Below, piece by piece: positions 21,244 to 33,282 of a DNA stretch of 64,000 nucleotides. The notes under the pieces were generated by a model, which was given only the letters and a program-made list of their open reading frames with translations, was not told the origin of the DNA and searched no databases. A program made the position numbers and the translations under genes. Position 1 is the stretch's first letter. Every line of letters begins with the position of its first letter. The DNA comes from Megalobrama amblycephala (taxonomy: Eukaryota > Chordata > Actinopteri > Cypriniformes > Xenocyprididae), in assembly GCF_018812025.1 (NCBI RefSeq), contig NC_063049.1:34441447-34505446 (forward strand), read 5' to 3'.

Positions 21244-24200
21244 TAGAAAGCAGAGACTTTGATTTTACATTCAGTTCATTCAATGTTTCTAGGTAAAAAT
21301 AAAAAAAAGACTCAAAATGATGGAGCAGGTCATTGCATTTGTTGTTTCAAAAGAATCAACTTTCATTATTGATGTGAATATGGACTTGCAGTTGTAATCC
21401 CATCATCTTGTTCATTTTGTCCACTTACCCAATGTTGACAAGACGATACGCAGCTCAGCACCCATTACTGTTCCGTTGCCCTCCTTATCGAATACACGCA
21501 GACCCTCAACGTAGTCATCGTATGTTGCCTTGTTTGGGCTGTTGATCACAAACTGCAGCATGGGCAGGAAACCCTCAAAGTCGACCCTCTTGTTTGCCAT
21601 GTCTGTAAACAGGGTGAGTGGAGGGGTCATAGGGGGCAGAAGTAGTGAAACATAAAGCACTGCAAGCACCTGTCATGACACCAACCTTCTGCCAATTACA
21701 GTTAAACAAACAGGCATCTGAAATATGTCAGGGTGAAAGCTAATTAAAAGGAAAAAAGTGAGAAAAAAAATCCACTTACCATCAGCGGTGGGGTTGCCCA
21801 GGATCTTTGAAACCTCTTTGTTGGTTGGGTTCTGTCCAAGTGCACGCATGATATCTGCAATCTGGTTGTAGGCTACTTTGTTGTCACCAACTCTGTCGAA
21901 AAGTCCGAAGGCCTCCCTGTAATCTGGAATTTGTAAAGAGATTATTCTAGTTAAAGGTGAAGTGTGTCATTTCTGCACACACTAGTTTCAAACAGGTTTC
22001 CTGAAGACACCCCTGTCTGCCATTGGTTGATCAAACAGATGGTCCCGCCTACAACTCACACCATTGGTTGAGGCAATTATGCTGTAATGCTGTGCTATCC
22101 ACCTTATTTTTAACATTAACAGTCATGGACAATTTTTAACTTGACTGTGCTTCCAGTGTCAGCCACTTCCAGTTATTTTAGCTGCCCGTTATGCTGTGTG
22201 ATATTGCAAACTAGTATTAGTTAATCATATTTTAATTTATTATTGTAATCATAAACATATGTTTTAGCGCAAATAGTTGCACTTTGTCTGTTAATTGTGC
22301 TTTGTTATCAAATTATTCACCTAATGTTCATCTTATACATGCACAGGAAATATGTGTGAAATATGGGACAGGAAAAACTTTTATTTATGCAGTTTTAATG
22401 AGGCACTGTTGGTTTCACAAACAAGCCAGGATTACGCCTTAGTTCAATTAGGGTATTTAAGTAGCTTTTATAAACATACCTTATAAAAAGCACATTACTG
22501 GTGTGCATCTTGAGACAAAACAATGGCTCTGACATATTTTAAGATATGTCAGTATATGTTGATTTCAGTGATCTCAAACATACATTTTAGTCTTGGACTA
22601 GGCTTAAGCCTTGTCTGTGAAACCAGGGGTAAATGTCTGTTGATTAAACTTTATGTAACTTTTGCCTATTTTTAATAAGACTCTTTCACTATTCTGCCCT
22701 AACAAAAGCAAAACTCATTAACTTCGACACTGGAAGTGAGAGAAATGGCTTTTTGATTGATTTGATATCAGTTTTCACACTAATTTTTCTCTAAATCTGT
22801 GCATATTAAGACAAAGTTGTCTGCCATGGGTCGGATTATAGTCTAAGAGACTATAAGTTTTGCTTATAACCATTTTTTTTTTTTTTTATCAAAATGTACA
22901 GTTGTGTTTTGCAATTGTAGGCATCTACAATGAGGATGATCATCAAAATGATGCATTTTATTTGGATCTTACAAACAAACAGGTGTTCACAAAACATCAG
23001 GTTCTCTTTTTAATAATCACAACCTTTACATTTGTGGGTTTCTCATTAAAATCTGCTAATTTAAACTAAAGATGAGCAGACTGAGTAATAATCAGTGCTC
23101 AGTATTTCTATGGCTATTGGCTCACTGGAATATGATCTGCTAAAAGATTAATAGCTTCATGTGATTTCCGCACAAAGCCAGCTGCCACCAACGACGTGAC
23201 AGGAGCAGGGGGAGACATTCAAAGAGTTGACTTGGAATTGATATGCTCTCCCAAGAATATAACTCCCTCCATATAAAGGCAGTATACCATGTGAGGCCAG
23301 AATGCTGACTGCAGTGTAACTCACACCCAGGCTGCTGAAAGCTGCCCCACACTGAGCAACGGCCACATTCTTCCACGTAAAACGCAGCACTGGACAATGG
23401 TGCAAATTAACTGTGAAGTTGCATTAAATTGCTTGACCTTTATGGCACAATAGAAGTAAATCCCAGAACACTTTGGGAATTTGACATAAGTCGCTTACTT
23501 GAATCCATTTTAAATGTTCTAAGATTTGGAATTAATATTGCTGGTGCAATTAAATTCCTGCCTAAAGGCAGATTATAATTAGTTTAACTGAAATAGGATA
23601 TTTGATATCTAATTATCCTTCTGCAGGATTTTTCCCTATTATATTTGTCATTCTTTTAAGCACCACACTCCAATGGTCATGAAATCTATAAAAAATAAAT
23701 AAAAAAAATCTCACCTTCCATCTGGTCCTGGCTGAAATCGAGCTGCAGGAAAACAGAGGTACATTTTACTCTATGCCATAAGACATTAACAAACATAATA
23801 TGCAGATCAGTAGGCTATGTACATTCACATATATGGATCAAACTTTCATGACAGCTGCATTTGAATCCTTTTACATCACATTGTGTAGTTATGTAAAAAA
23901 AATGTATTATTAAAGCTATTATAAAGTCTTACCCAACCTTAATGCAGACATTTTCTTATATAACCAATATGAGGAAATTAGAGGTACATTTTATTGTATT
24001 CCATTCCAGAATATTTGCATACTTAATGTATTGACTAAATGGCATCAAGGACAGAAGTACAGATCTGTGTTCTGTATATGTGCATTATGAAACAAACCAG
24101 TTAGTTTAAATCAGTTTTAAACACAATAATAGACTTTCATTTAGGTTAAATTTGATCTGTTTTAATTTTATATTTTTATTGTATAATATCATTATAATCA

Positions 24201-25265
24201 TATGAATGAGTCGGAATATCAAAGGAAAATAAGATGATATAGCATGAATGGTAAATATCAGGGCAGTCAGAGTAATGGTTGAAGCAAAACACATTTGTAA
24301 AAGAATAATCAGCAATGCAACAGGGACACTATGTGCATGGCCTGAAGATGTGGAATGATTTTTAAGACCTGAGCAAATCCATCACATCTCTAACACCGTT
24401 ATGACAGGTGAGTCATTCACAAACAGTTGCTTTAATAGAAAACCGAAGAGTGAGAGCCCAAGATCTTGGCATGCTTAATTTAGTCACTCAGCTGCTTACA
24501 GAACATTAAGGAGCTCCATGTTTGGCCATGTGAACCTTCTCTACATTTGGCTATCTGGGCCAATCAAAAAAGGGGTGTGACGTTTGATTGTGGTTATGCA
24601 GGAAAAAACAACTTAACAGGAACTATCCGTGGTGCTGAATCCACCAAAAATGCATATTTCCAGTGATCATCAGGCAGCAGAGCAAAATTAGGCGACTGCT
24701 TATGATGACTAAAGCCATTAGCATACAGTTTAATATGCATTAACAGATTAGTAGGTAATGTATATTCAAATATATGGATCAAACTTTCATGACGGTGTAG
24801 TTACGTAAAATATGCAACCTTCATGCAGGCATTTTCATAAATAAGCAAAACGACACTGGAGGCTATAAACATATTATGGACTTCTTGCTTCATTAAAAGC
24901 AAATGCATGTAAATAAATAAAAACAGAACATTATTCTGTGGGTGGAAAATATGTATTGGCCAATCAGCATTTCATTTAAAAATGTCTGATTTGTAAAAAA
25001 AAAACAAAAAAACATGCTATAACAAACTGCATACTTCAATGCAGCTATCACTTCAAATATCACTTTAAAGTCTGAACAATGCAGTGAACTTTTTACTGAA
25101 AATCAGTCTGTTTGTTATCACAGGAATGGTCGTTACCTTCACACCGGACAGATCTACTGCGGCGGGTTTAGGTGCGGCCTCAGGTGCGGGCGCGGGAGCG
25201 GGGGCAGGCGCGGGCTCTGCCTTCTTGGGGGGCTCGGGCTTCTTAGCGTCCTTCTTAGGTGCCAT
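20151..25265 (-). CDS. myl1: Fast skeletal myosin alkali (essential) light chain 1
   Basis: The essential light chain wraps the myosin heavy-chain lever arm in fast muscle. Six coding exons on the - strand splice in phase: 25265-25137, 23741-23714, 21923-21780, 21602-21429, 20401-20324 and 20179-20151 (TAA), giving 193 codons. The first 43 residues are the Lys/Ala/Pro extension of the long (MLC1) form, starting [15 protein letters not shown] and containing an Ala-Pro run. EF-hand-type regions follow ([43 protein letters not shown]), ending FVKHIMSV. The family no longer binds calcium in most loops. The sequence recalls the zebrafish and mammalian proteins. No MLC3-type first exon was found. 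Confidence 0.96.
20402..21428. other. myl1: myl1 intron (exons 4-5)
   Basis: AT-rich, with a (TA)n run at 21188-21240. Nothing else is recognised. Confidence 0.6.
21188..21240. repeat. (TA)n microsatellite
   Basis: About 26 TA units inside a myl1 intron. Confidence 0.92.
21924..23713. other. myl1: myl1 intron between micro-exon and exon 3
   Basis: Contains a MITE (22409-22630) and a GC-richer unique stretch (23160-23400) with a CAGCTG E-box at 23179-23184 and CCATATAAAGG at 23269-23279, similar to a CArG box but with a 7-base core. No exon is visible. Confidence 0.5.
22409..22630. repeat. Short inverted-repeat element (MITE)
   Basis: Left end TTGGTTTCACAAACAAGCC, right end GGCTTAAGCCTTGTCTGTGA then AACCAG: imperfect terminal inverted repeats of about 18 bp. 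Confidence 0.6.
23714..23741 (-). CDS. myl1: myl1 28-nt micro-exon
   Basis: Only 28 nt, encoding LDFSQDQME plus one base. The acceptor is CTGCAG and the donor GTGAGA. A 28-nt exon used only by the MLC1 transcript is a known feature of the vertebrate MLC1f/3f gene. Phases (0 in, 1 out) match its neighbours. Confidence 0.92.
23742..25136. other. myl1: myl1 intron 1
   Basis: In tetrapods the internal MLC3 promoter and its first exons lie in this intron. I found no MLC3-like start here. AT-rich, without clear repeats. Confidence 0.5.
25137..25265 (-). CDS. myl1: myl1 exon 1, MLC1-specific N-terminal extension
   Basis: ATG sits at 25265-25263, after an AAAAAATGG context. The 43 codons hold a Lys-rich start and an Ala-Pro repeat. 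In the family this extension contacts actin and modulates cross-bridge kinetics. The donor is AAG|GTAACG. Confidence 0.95.
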
Positions 25266-25358
25266 TTTTTAGTCTATTTGTCCGCCGGGAAGGAAGTCAA
25301 CACAGGGAGTGGACCACAGCTTGGAGGATACTCAGCATTTTCAAGGTAAGTATAGATG

Positions 25359-25366
25359 TTTATATA
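25359..25366 (-). promoter_or_regulatory. myl1: myl1 TATA box and proximal promoter
   Basis: On the - strand TATATAAA lies about 95 bp before the ATG. That would put transcription start near 25330 and give a 5'UTR of about 60 nt with no intron. Further upstream, CTATTTAAGG (25623-25632) is a CArG-like sequence with one mismatch. The start site is inferred. Confidence 0.55.
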
Positions 25367-27347
25367 CGCGTATACTTTACTTCAGAGTTGATGTCAGACT
25401 GATGCACAAGCGGATTGGGTCGTTGGCCACAGAGGGGAGGGCTCGCGCGCCCCAAATGGAGAAGGGGGCGAAGCGCGGTGACTGCAAAGGGTCGTAAATC
25501 TCATTTCAACTTCAGGGGGAGACAACAACCCGCGAATTTTCTTGAGAAATTAGAAGGGCTCTTGCCTACCAGTACCGTGACCGCCGTTTCCTTAGAAACT
25601 TTTATGAGATAGGGTACTTGGGCTATTTAAGGAGTGTTCCAAGTTTACTGCCTGCTTTCACAAACACTGTAGTAGTGTACGTTACCTATGGAGGTATGTA
25701 AATATGACACTAGAAAGTGTAAAAAAAAAAAATCGCGGTCGCCTGAGGATGTTAACCATACCGCCAGCGAGACACGCCAGCAGTCGCGCGAAAGTTTATT
25801 GACAAAACAACAAATAATTTCATCATTAGTATCTTCACATATTAAAAAAATACATATATCATATTATTATCACATTTAAGTGTTACAAATATATACAGAA
25901 ACAAAACTTTTTGTAGTGTAGCTTAATAGCTACTTGGTCTACACCTTGATTAATAATGGCAACATCATGCTTACATCCTCACAATAATGTTTCAAAGAAT
26001 GGGGGATGTCACCAGCTGATGGCTAAAAATACTAGGACAGGTGGCTAGAATGTGACCACTTTCTTCAAAATAAATGAAAGTCTGCTGGTATGTGTCACTT
26101 CAGTGAAAGTGACATGACAAAAAAAAACACACAAAAAAAAGGTGCTAAGCATCAATTCTCAACTAACATAAATGATCTAAAATTTTGATGAGAGTGAATG
26201 TAAGTTGGCTACTTTGTTGAAGTTAAAAAAGAGAGATTTAATAATAACAATAATAAGATATAGAACATTTAAGTTTTGTTTATTTAACTTTTCTCAGTTG
26301 CTCACTACATAATTCTCACATAACCATATTCTTTGACATTGTTCTATTCTATTGTGGAACTTTTTTGTTCTATTCTTCTCTGCAGGTTCAAAGTTGTACC
26401 AGGTAAGGTAAATTTACTGTATGGGTGTGTCCTGGTGTCTGATTATATTTAAATTATTTTAAAATTAAATAAAAGGTAACAATAAATAAATAAATGGAAA
26501 TGTTAAAAAAAAAATTGTATGCACTAGCCTATACACAAATTGTGTTTCAGACTGATCCTCTATATGCTAGAAGCCCAGGGGTTTTCTCAGTTATGGGTCA
26601 TCTGAGTGGACGTTTGTCAAAGAGTGGAACTCTACCAGCATCCAAATTCGTCAGTGTCTGTCATCGTGTGTGTGAGCAAAGTGCAGACAGTATGAGAAAT
26701 GATGAGAGGCAGAGAGAAATTAAACTGTGAAGTGAATGAAAGCTGATATTGACAATGAGTGACTAAACAGTCTTTGTTCATCTCAGCCTGGACTCTTGGG
26801 AAAGGGAGTTGTTTAGAAGTCTTAAGGAAACCTCAGCTGCTGATGCCCGTTACCTCACAAAGCGCACAGATGAGATTTTCCCTCTCTCTCCCATCTAAAT
26901 ATGTCTTGCTGGCCATTTCCCCACCCCCAGAGGAAGGCCATTAACGTAGAGACTCAAGATATTCATTCACCCGTATCAACCCCCCTGCTTTCTTTGACCC
27001 CCTTCAGTTGTAGCTCCCCAGCTGTCATCAGGGCTCACCCCTGCCATCTAGAAGCACCTTCTCCAAGAACCTGCCCCCTCCCATTCCATCCACCTGCCCA
27101 CCAGAACCAACAACCCCCCTCAACTCTTAATGATTTTAGCAGCTATCTCACTTTTAGCATGCTTGGTTATTTGGTAGGTTGTTGGGGATGGGGAGGAGTC
27201 ATCAAGTTTGATGGAACATATCCCAAGATAACTTCTCTAGTACAGGTATGTGTCAGATTTGGTGGAACCAGAGTTGTTTGGCTTTGATTCCTCATTTTTG
27301 ACTAAAAATGTGATTTTTTTAATGTATTTGGTACTAAATAAAGGTGC

Positions 27348-27522
27348 TTAAAGGGATAGTCCACCCAGAAATAAAAAAAAACTGTCATCATTTACTTACC
27401 ATCATGGTTACCAACATTCTTCAGAATATCTCCAGTTGTGTTTCACAAGAAACTCATACAGGTTTGGAACTACACGAGTAAATGATGACAGAATTTTTCA
27501 CTGGACTAAACTATCTCTTTAA
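27348..27522. repeat. TTAA-flanked short inverted-repeat element
   Basis: TTAAAGGGATAGTCCACCC at the left, complement ending CTATCTCTTTAA at the right, about 175 bp, with the CATCATTTACTTACCATCAT internal block. Confidence 0.7.
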
Positions 27523-28984
27523 GAATGCTTAAAAAGTCATTCTTTGAGTTAAAACATGAAGTGAATCATGTTAAGATGAAACAACAGAGTGTAAACCAAT
27601 AAACACCTGTGACTCGTTTTACGTCATTCAATCATATGTTTTTAGTGTATCATGTGATCTGCACAAGAATATCCTGTTTTCCACAGCAACCTGAGACTGA
27701 GCTTTCAAAACACCAGTGAAGCCTCAATATAAAACTCCTGCCTCATAAACATGCTACTCAAACTCAGAAATGAAAATATCCTCATCTGACTCTCCTCAAA
27801 CTACACAAGCTATACTAATGAGGTAAGCAAGCTTATGCCTATCATCATACAGTAAAAGCCTGCAGGGTGTCATGCCGAGGTGACACACATCTCTGGATTA
27901 ATTTAGTATCTTTTCGAGAGCGCAACAGGGAGGGCGTGCCAACCGTGAGGAAGGGGACAGACACTCCGAGGAAAGGTGAAAAGGTCTCATGGTGAAACAC
28001 TTCACCATGTGTAGCCAAGGAAATGATGATGTTTTTCTTCGATAGCACACATTTTCCACCCAAGAAATAACATCCATTGACATAACATTATTTGTTTGTG
28101 GTTTGAAGATTTTTATATGTATGCACTTTTATATGTGGACTAATTTTTATTCTTAGCCTATAAATAAAATTTTGATAATTGGATCGGTGACTAGAGAGAC
28201 ACATAAAGTCAAACTGATTTATACTATATCTAAAAATATTAAAAAACTACTTGAGGCATTAGTCATGGGTGTCTTATAACATTAAGAGACACAGATATGG
28301 GATGATCATATTGTATATACCCACAACCATCTGCAAAAAATAAACACAACTACACATTGATCCCATAGAAATACTTCTTAATGTATGTTATCTTGTATTT
28401 GTGTCTCTCTTTGCATGTTTTTATTTTATTTTATTTTTTTATTCTGTCTGAATATTTGACTGAATAATGAAAATAATGGCTTACGGAATCAGCTAACAAC
28501 ATTGAAACTAGATTGAACATTGAAACTCACATTGAATGTGACTCAAAGTGACACAAAATTAAATGTAACTCCATCATAAATTCCTCTTACAACTTTAAAG
28601 TTGAGTTTTCCACCGAAAAACACTTTTGTCCTTCACAAATATGATTTAGACACTACCGACAGATACAAGTATGCATTTGTGGATAAATGTGAATAATGTA
28701 TATTGTCCCATGTGAATAATGTATTTACCTCAGTATATGATTCAAGAGTTCAAGAGATACTGAAGGACAAACTGCACAGAGTGAATGAAACATGGTGCTG
28801 CTGTCTTAAGAATAGAGCAGGAAGTGACTGGTGTTATTTTCAGATAACCTTAAGGCAGAGCAACAGAAGCATTCTGACTCATAGAGGTCACAGATTCTGC
28901 ATAGTTCGGACCTCAATGGTTCTGATGTGAGTCCCCATAACTAACAGTGCCGCTCACCCTCCTGGACTCCTTACTAATTCCATA

Positions 28985-29033
28985 AGGAATGGGATTGTAA
29001 CTTAGCCCCTGGACAGATGGGCCTTATTTATAG
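28985..29033. promoter_or_regulatory. myl1: Candidate muscle enhancer motif cluster
   Basis: Within 49 bp: AGGAATG (28985-28991, an M-CAT/TEAD site on the - strand), CAGATG (29014-29019, an E-box) and TTATTTATAG (29024-29033, a full match to the MEF2 consensus). It lies about 3.7 kb upstream of the myl1 promoter. Such motifs are short and occur by chance, so this is a hypothesis. Confidence 0.3.
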
Positions 29034-30548
29034 CCCTTCCTGAAGAGGTGCGAAGTTTTCTTGGGATCTCTCTGAGGGGGGTCCACAGCTCCTTAAGGGG
29101 TTTGATTCAGCGTCATCTGCCTATCCCTTAAAGCCGTCTCAGACAGATTATAAAGGGTAAAGCTAAACAAAGCAGCACACAGCCTTGAAAAGCGGCTGCA
29201 ACTCCCACTGAGGGTCTCCAAGCCATCTGAATGGCAGCCCCTCTCTGTAAAAGAATACCTATTATAGTTCCTTGGAATTGCTGAAGTCACCAACACACGT
29301 CATCAGAGAGGCCCGCCCACCACTTCTGGTTCAAGTGCTGAGATGGAATAAAATACCAAGTAATCATTTGCATATACTAGAGGCTGCTAGAATGTTCTAG
29401 TGCTGCTTTAGATATGCTGAGATGTGGATAAACACCTCAGGACGAAAAGAAAAAAAAACATCTATTACAATGTCAGGGCTCACACATAAATATAAAAAAT
29501 AATTTAAAATAAAAATGTTTGCTCAAGTTTCTGAAACTTCGAAACTTCCAAAATGGCTTTATGTAATCTGCTTTAACTTTACATGCTTTATTAAATTTGT
29601 TGTTTTATGTTGAAAAATGGTTATTCGTTTTATTCTGATGTCATCTATAGAAGAAAGACACGACTAATGAGCATTAAGACCAACATGGCCTTGGTTATTT
29701 TCAGACCTTTGTATATGGCTAGGGATCTTTGAAAACAGCAAATGGGATCCCAGCCAAAATGGATGGGCTCCAGAAGAAGAAACTAGCCGTATTTGTGTAG
29801 TGTGAGGATCCAGTGCTGAGCTGTAATAGAAAGCTATGCATTTCTGAAACACCCCATACCCCCTAATCACTTAGGCTAACAATTTTCCGTCTTATTATGC
29901 CAGCAGGCTCTTAGAATAGAAAAGGAGCACAGAAGTATTGCAGGCTATGTTAAGACAGGGATGTTCTCTCCATTCAATTTCTCATGTAGACACAGGGATC
30001 ACATTGCAGGAGAATCAGTTAATGTAAACATGATGATTTCATCCCATAACATATTTGAGATGAGGAATACTGATAGTGCAATGCTGATTTAGCTTGATGC
30101 TAGATTTGCATATTTAAATTAAGAGGAACTTAATATCTCAGTGGATATCATATTCTTGATTGTGAGGGGTTTCCCCATCATTATAATAACGTTTAATCAT
30201 CGCATGGTCTTTACAGATTTGTCTCATAGAATCTCAACAGTAGATGAGTTTTCATAGGATGACGACTAGAGGGCACTGCTCTGTAAAACAATAGATCAGG
30301 GTTTGGCTGGTCATTTTCTACAGCATACCCCTGCCGTAACTACACAAAAACAAAAAGCTTATTTCTCCACTGATGGCAATTAAAAGTAGTGTTCTTGCAT
30401 AAAACATACAAAAATGTAACTAGAACTAACACACAAATTATAATGGCAAAAACGTGAATAGGTGAATGAGGGACCCTCTTTTCTGACTTTTCTGACGCAT
30501 AAAGTGGGAGCCAAAACTTTTGATTTTACCAGGAAATATAACAATCAC

Positions 30549-31635
30549 TAGCCTGACGTGGTCATACTCAATTCTAGTCAGAATATGAGTCTGATACTGC
30601 TCCATTGGGCTTTGATTATGGGGGCGTATTTCAACCGATCCAGGAAAGACCTCAATTGGATAGACCTACAACCAATCAGAGCTACAGAGTAAGTGACGTA
30701 TGTTGAGCGACGCATAGTTGTCAACAGAACTCTTCTTAGCGACCATGGGGGCCACTGATAAATCAAACTTTTGCCGAATCCCGTAGGAAGGACGGCAAAG
30801 ACATCTTTCCCATCGACAAATGCCTTGATCGCGGTCCTCTGTTCCTCTTTTAAAATTAATGCGCTGTCGATATCTTCTGTAACGGACGCGATGGCGGAAT
30901 CTACACATCTCAGTTCTTCAACAACAGCCATCATTGTTGTAAACTAATTGACCTTTCGCAAAGACTCGCCCCCCTTAGTTACTGTTGCTTTGTCCGACAA
31001 GCCGTGGCGCTGTCACGCCACACAGAGTGGAGCAAAGAGGAAACTGACAACACATCGACAGACGAGACAGAGCTGGTTACTTATGATATTAAACAAAGTC
31101 CCAGCTTTCAAACTGTGTAGTTATTTAAAAAATTCAAACAATAAAAACCGTTTTGTGGCTCTTTAATGTGTTGTGACCATGATCGTGACAGATTGCTGTA
31201 GCGCCTCAGCTCAAGAGGCTCGTTAACCGATCATCTCTTCCTACTAGTCCATTTATAGCATCAAATAAACATGAATGAACATGAGAATGAATGTTGTTTC
31301 AAACGCGGAAAGACGTCAGTATGCACAATTTTTCAAGTTTAACTCCACCGATGTTAATCTTCTAACTCCTGACTGCTTTGACGGACAAAATGGCGGATGC
31401 GGCGTTCTGATTGGTTAGATCGCTTGTCAATCAAACTCCCCAAGCGTTCTCTGATGACGTGGGCGGTTATGTAACCGCAGATAGCCTGTCCATCATCGAT
31501 TAAAGCCCGCCCTGGCAATTTGATTGGCTCGGCCTTCTAGGAGCCGAGCATAATTACTCCACAATGGATCGAGTCCAGACCGAACTTCCAGTCCAAAAAA
31601 TGTTGTGGGCGGGGTTCGGGCTGGCACCCAGGCTA
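30549..31635. mobile_element. RecQ-carrying non-autonomous DNA transposon, copy 2
   Basis: A 1087-bp element with TAGCCTG (30549-30555) and CAGGCTA (31629-31635) ends and a perfect 9-bp target duplication AACAATCAC at 30540-30548 and 31636-31644. It differs from copy 1 at only a handful of positions over its length, so both moved recently. The duplication sequences differ between copies, which rules out a simple segmental duplication. Confidence 0.88.
30731..30934 (-). pseudogene. RecQ-type helicase N-terminal fragment, longer open frame
   Basis: From ATG at 30934 the frame reads [15 protein letters not shown], then [39 protein letters not shown] fits RecQ motif 0 and PTGFGKS is Walker A (motif I). 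After IYQ a one-base loss near 30755 moves the expected APMVAKK into another frame. The rest of the helicase is missing. It is a captured or remnant coding piece, not a functional enzyme. Confidence 0.82.
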
Positions 31636-31730
31636 AACAATCACTCCTTTAGTTCAGAATCGGACTCGAGTGGGTGAACAGGTAAATCACCTAAATAGCA
31701 AGCACTTTACACATGCAGTATACTCTAAAA

Positions 31731-32213
31731 ACAATGGTGCTATATAGTACTAAAAGTGGTTCTTTGGCTCGTAATCATAGGGGAACCACTTTAAGTGCTG
31801 TATAGCACCAAATCTTGATGCTTCAGTGGTTCTTCACCGGTTCTTTAGGATGACTGAGGTGCTATATAGCACCGCTACTGTATACAGAACCTGTTAAGCC
31901 CCTGAATGGTTCTTCAACAGTTCTTCAGTGGTTCTTTGGGGTGGTTAAGGTGCTTTATAGCACCACTGCCGTACAAAGAACCTGTTAAGCCCCTTTAAAG
32001 GTTCTTTACGTGCCAAAGAACCACTGTTGGCGCTGTTTAGCACCATTTTTGTTTAAGAAATAAAATGCGATATGGCACCTCTTATGGGTTCTACATAGCA
32101 CCATTTGACAAAGGTGCTGTATATCACCTTTAAAGATATGGTGCTACATAAAACCAAAAGTGGTTCCCCCTATGATTACGAGCCAAGAACCTCTTTTAGT
32201 GCTATATAGCACT
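31731..32213. repeat. Palindromic GGTGCTATATAG-type repeat
   Basis: Outer arms (AAGTGGTTCTTTGGCTCGTA near 31749 and its complement near 32180) are inverted. The interior is a run of related units with TATAGCACC and GGTTCTTC. There is no reading frame. It looks like a fold-back MITE with internal amplification. Confidence 0.65.
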
Positions 32214-33282
32214 TTTTTTGATATCTGTGAATTCAGGTAGATTGGGACACTTTTTGCCATTGAGATGGCTGGGGAAAAATGTCCCAATCAAACTGAATTC
32301 ACCCTAATATGCTTAATAAAAGTTGTAAAAGTAATGTAGGCTAATTTTAAAGAGTTTATAATTGAGATAAACAAACTCTAATAAAACAAATCAAACCAAA
32401 TGCTGATGAGACCAGTTTCACTCATGCATTTGAGTGTGCAGTGTGCTACACATCTGTTACATAGAATACCATAGTTTAGTTTGTGGTCAAGTTTACTGCT
32501 TACAACCTGCCACAGCCACAGTTGATGAATATAGTTCCTGTTCGACTTTGTCTTTGCTGAATGGTGCCGCACATTATGTGCTGTTTCTGACAGACTGCTG
32601 AATCCACCAGAGTGGCGGCCTTGGCACTGAGCCCTCCCAGCATGCTCAGCAAAGTCCTGCACCAGCATTAATCCCCTGATAGGGGCTCTCTCTATTGTCA
32701 GAAGGAGTGGAAAAGAGCAGAGATTTGCTCACTGTAGCAAACTGTGGATCAGGGTTGCAAATGTGAATGCATGGTTAGGAAGTGCTGTAGTTTCATCAGA
32801 AGTCTGTTTGATTCTCTTTTAGAAGGCACATAGAGCTTCCTTTAAAAAATCCTAAATACAACATATGACATTTGCTACCTGGTCTGGCATGTAGACTGAT
32901 GCAAGATTTTGCACTGTTGAAATTATATGGACAGGGTTTTTTTATTTTTTACATTTTCAGTGATGCTGTTTTTATGCCACATTGCATCAGACTCCACCAC
33001 CCCATTATATTGTATTTTTTATTCTTCTCTATAACAATTTTTTTTTTTGTGATATTTGAAATTTAATGAATGATATAGTTTTACTATAAATATAGGTAAT
33101 GTGGATGTTGCCACCATGACACTGCATTAATGTTTTTTATCATTGTGATTAGCCTATCTGTGTTATTTTAGTATTGCACCTAATAAATTTAGTATTGCAC
33201 CTTGTGTTACCTTGCATTATTTTAAAGTTTGTCTATTTAGCTTTACAGTCACCATGAAATCAATAAATGCTTTATTTTGAAT

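Noticed and set aside
23742..25136. MLC3f-type alternative first exon
   Set aside because: No ATG-led stretch resembling the short-form N-terminus with a suitable phase-1 donor was found.
26901..27287. 128-codon frame upstream of myl1
   Set aside because: Low-complexity Pro/Ser composition, no recognisable domain, no splice context and no matching neighbour gene.
30578..30934. Functional host RecQ helicase gene
   Set aside because: Only motifs 0 and I are present, a frameshift follows, and the segment lies inside an element with terminal repeats and target duplications present twice in the window.
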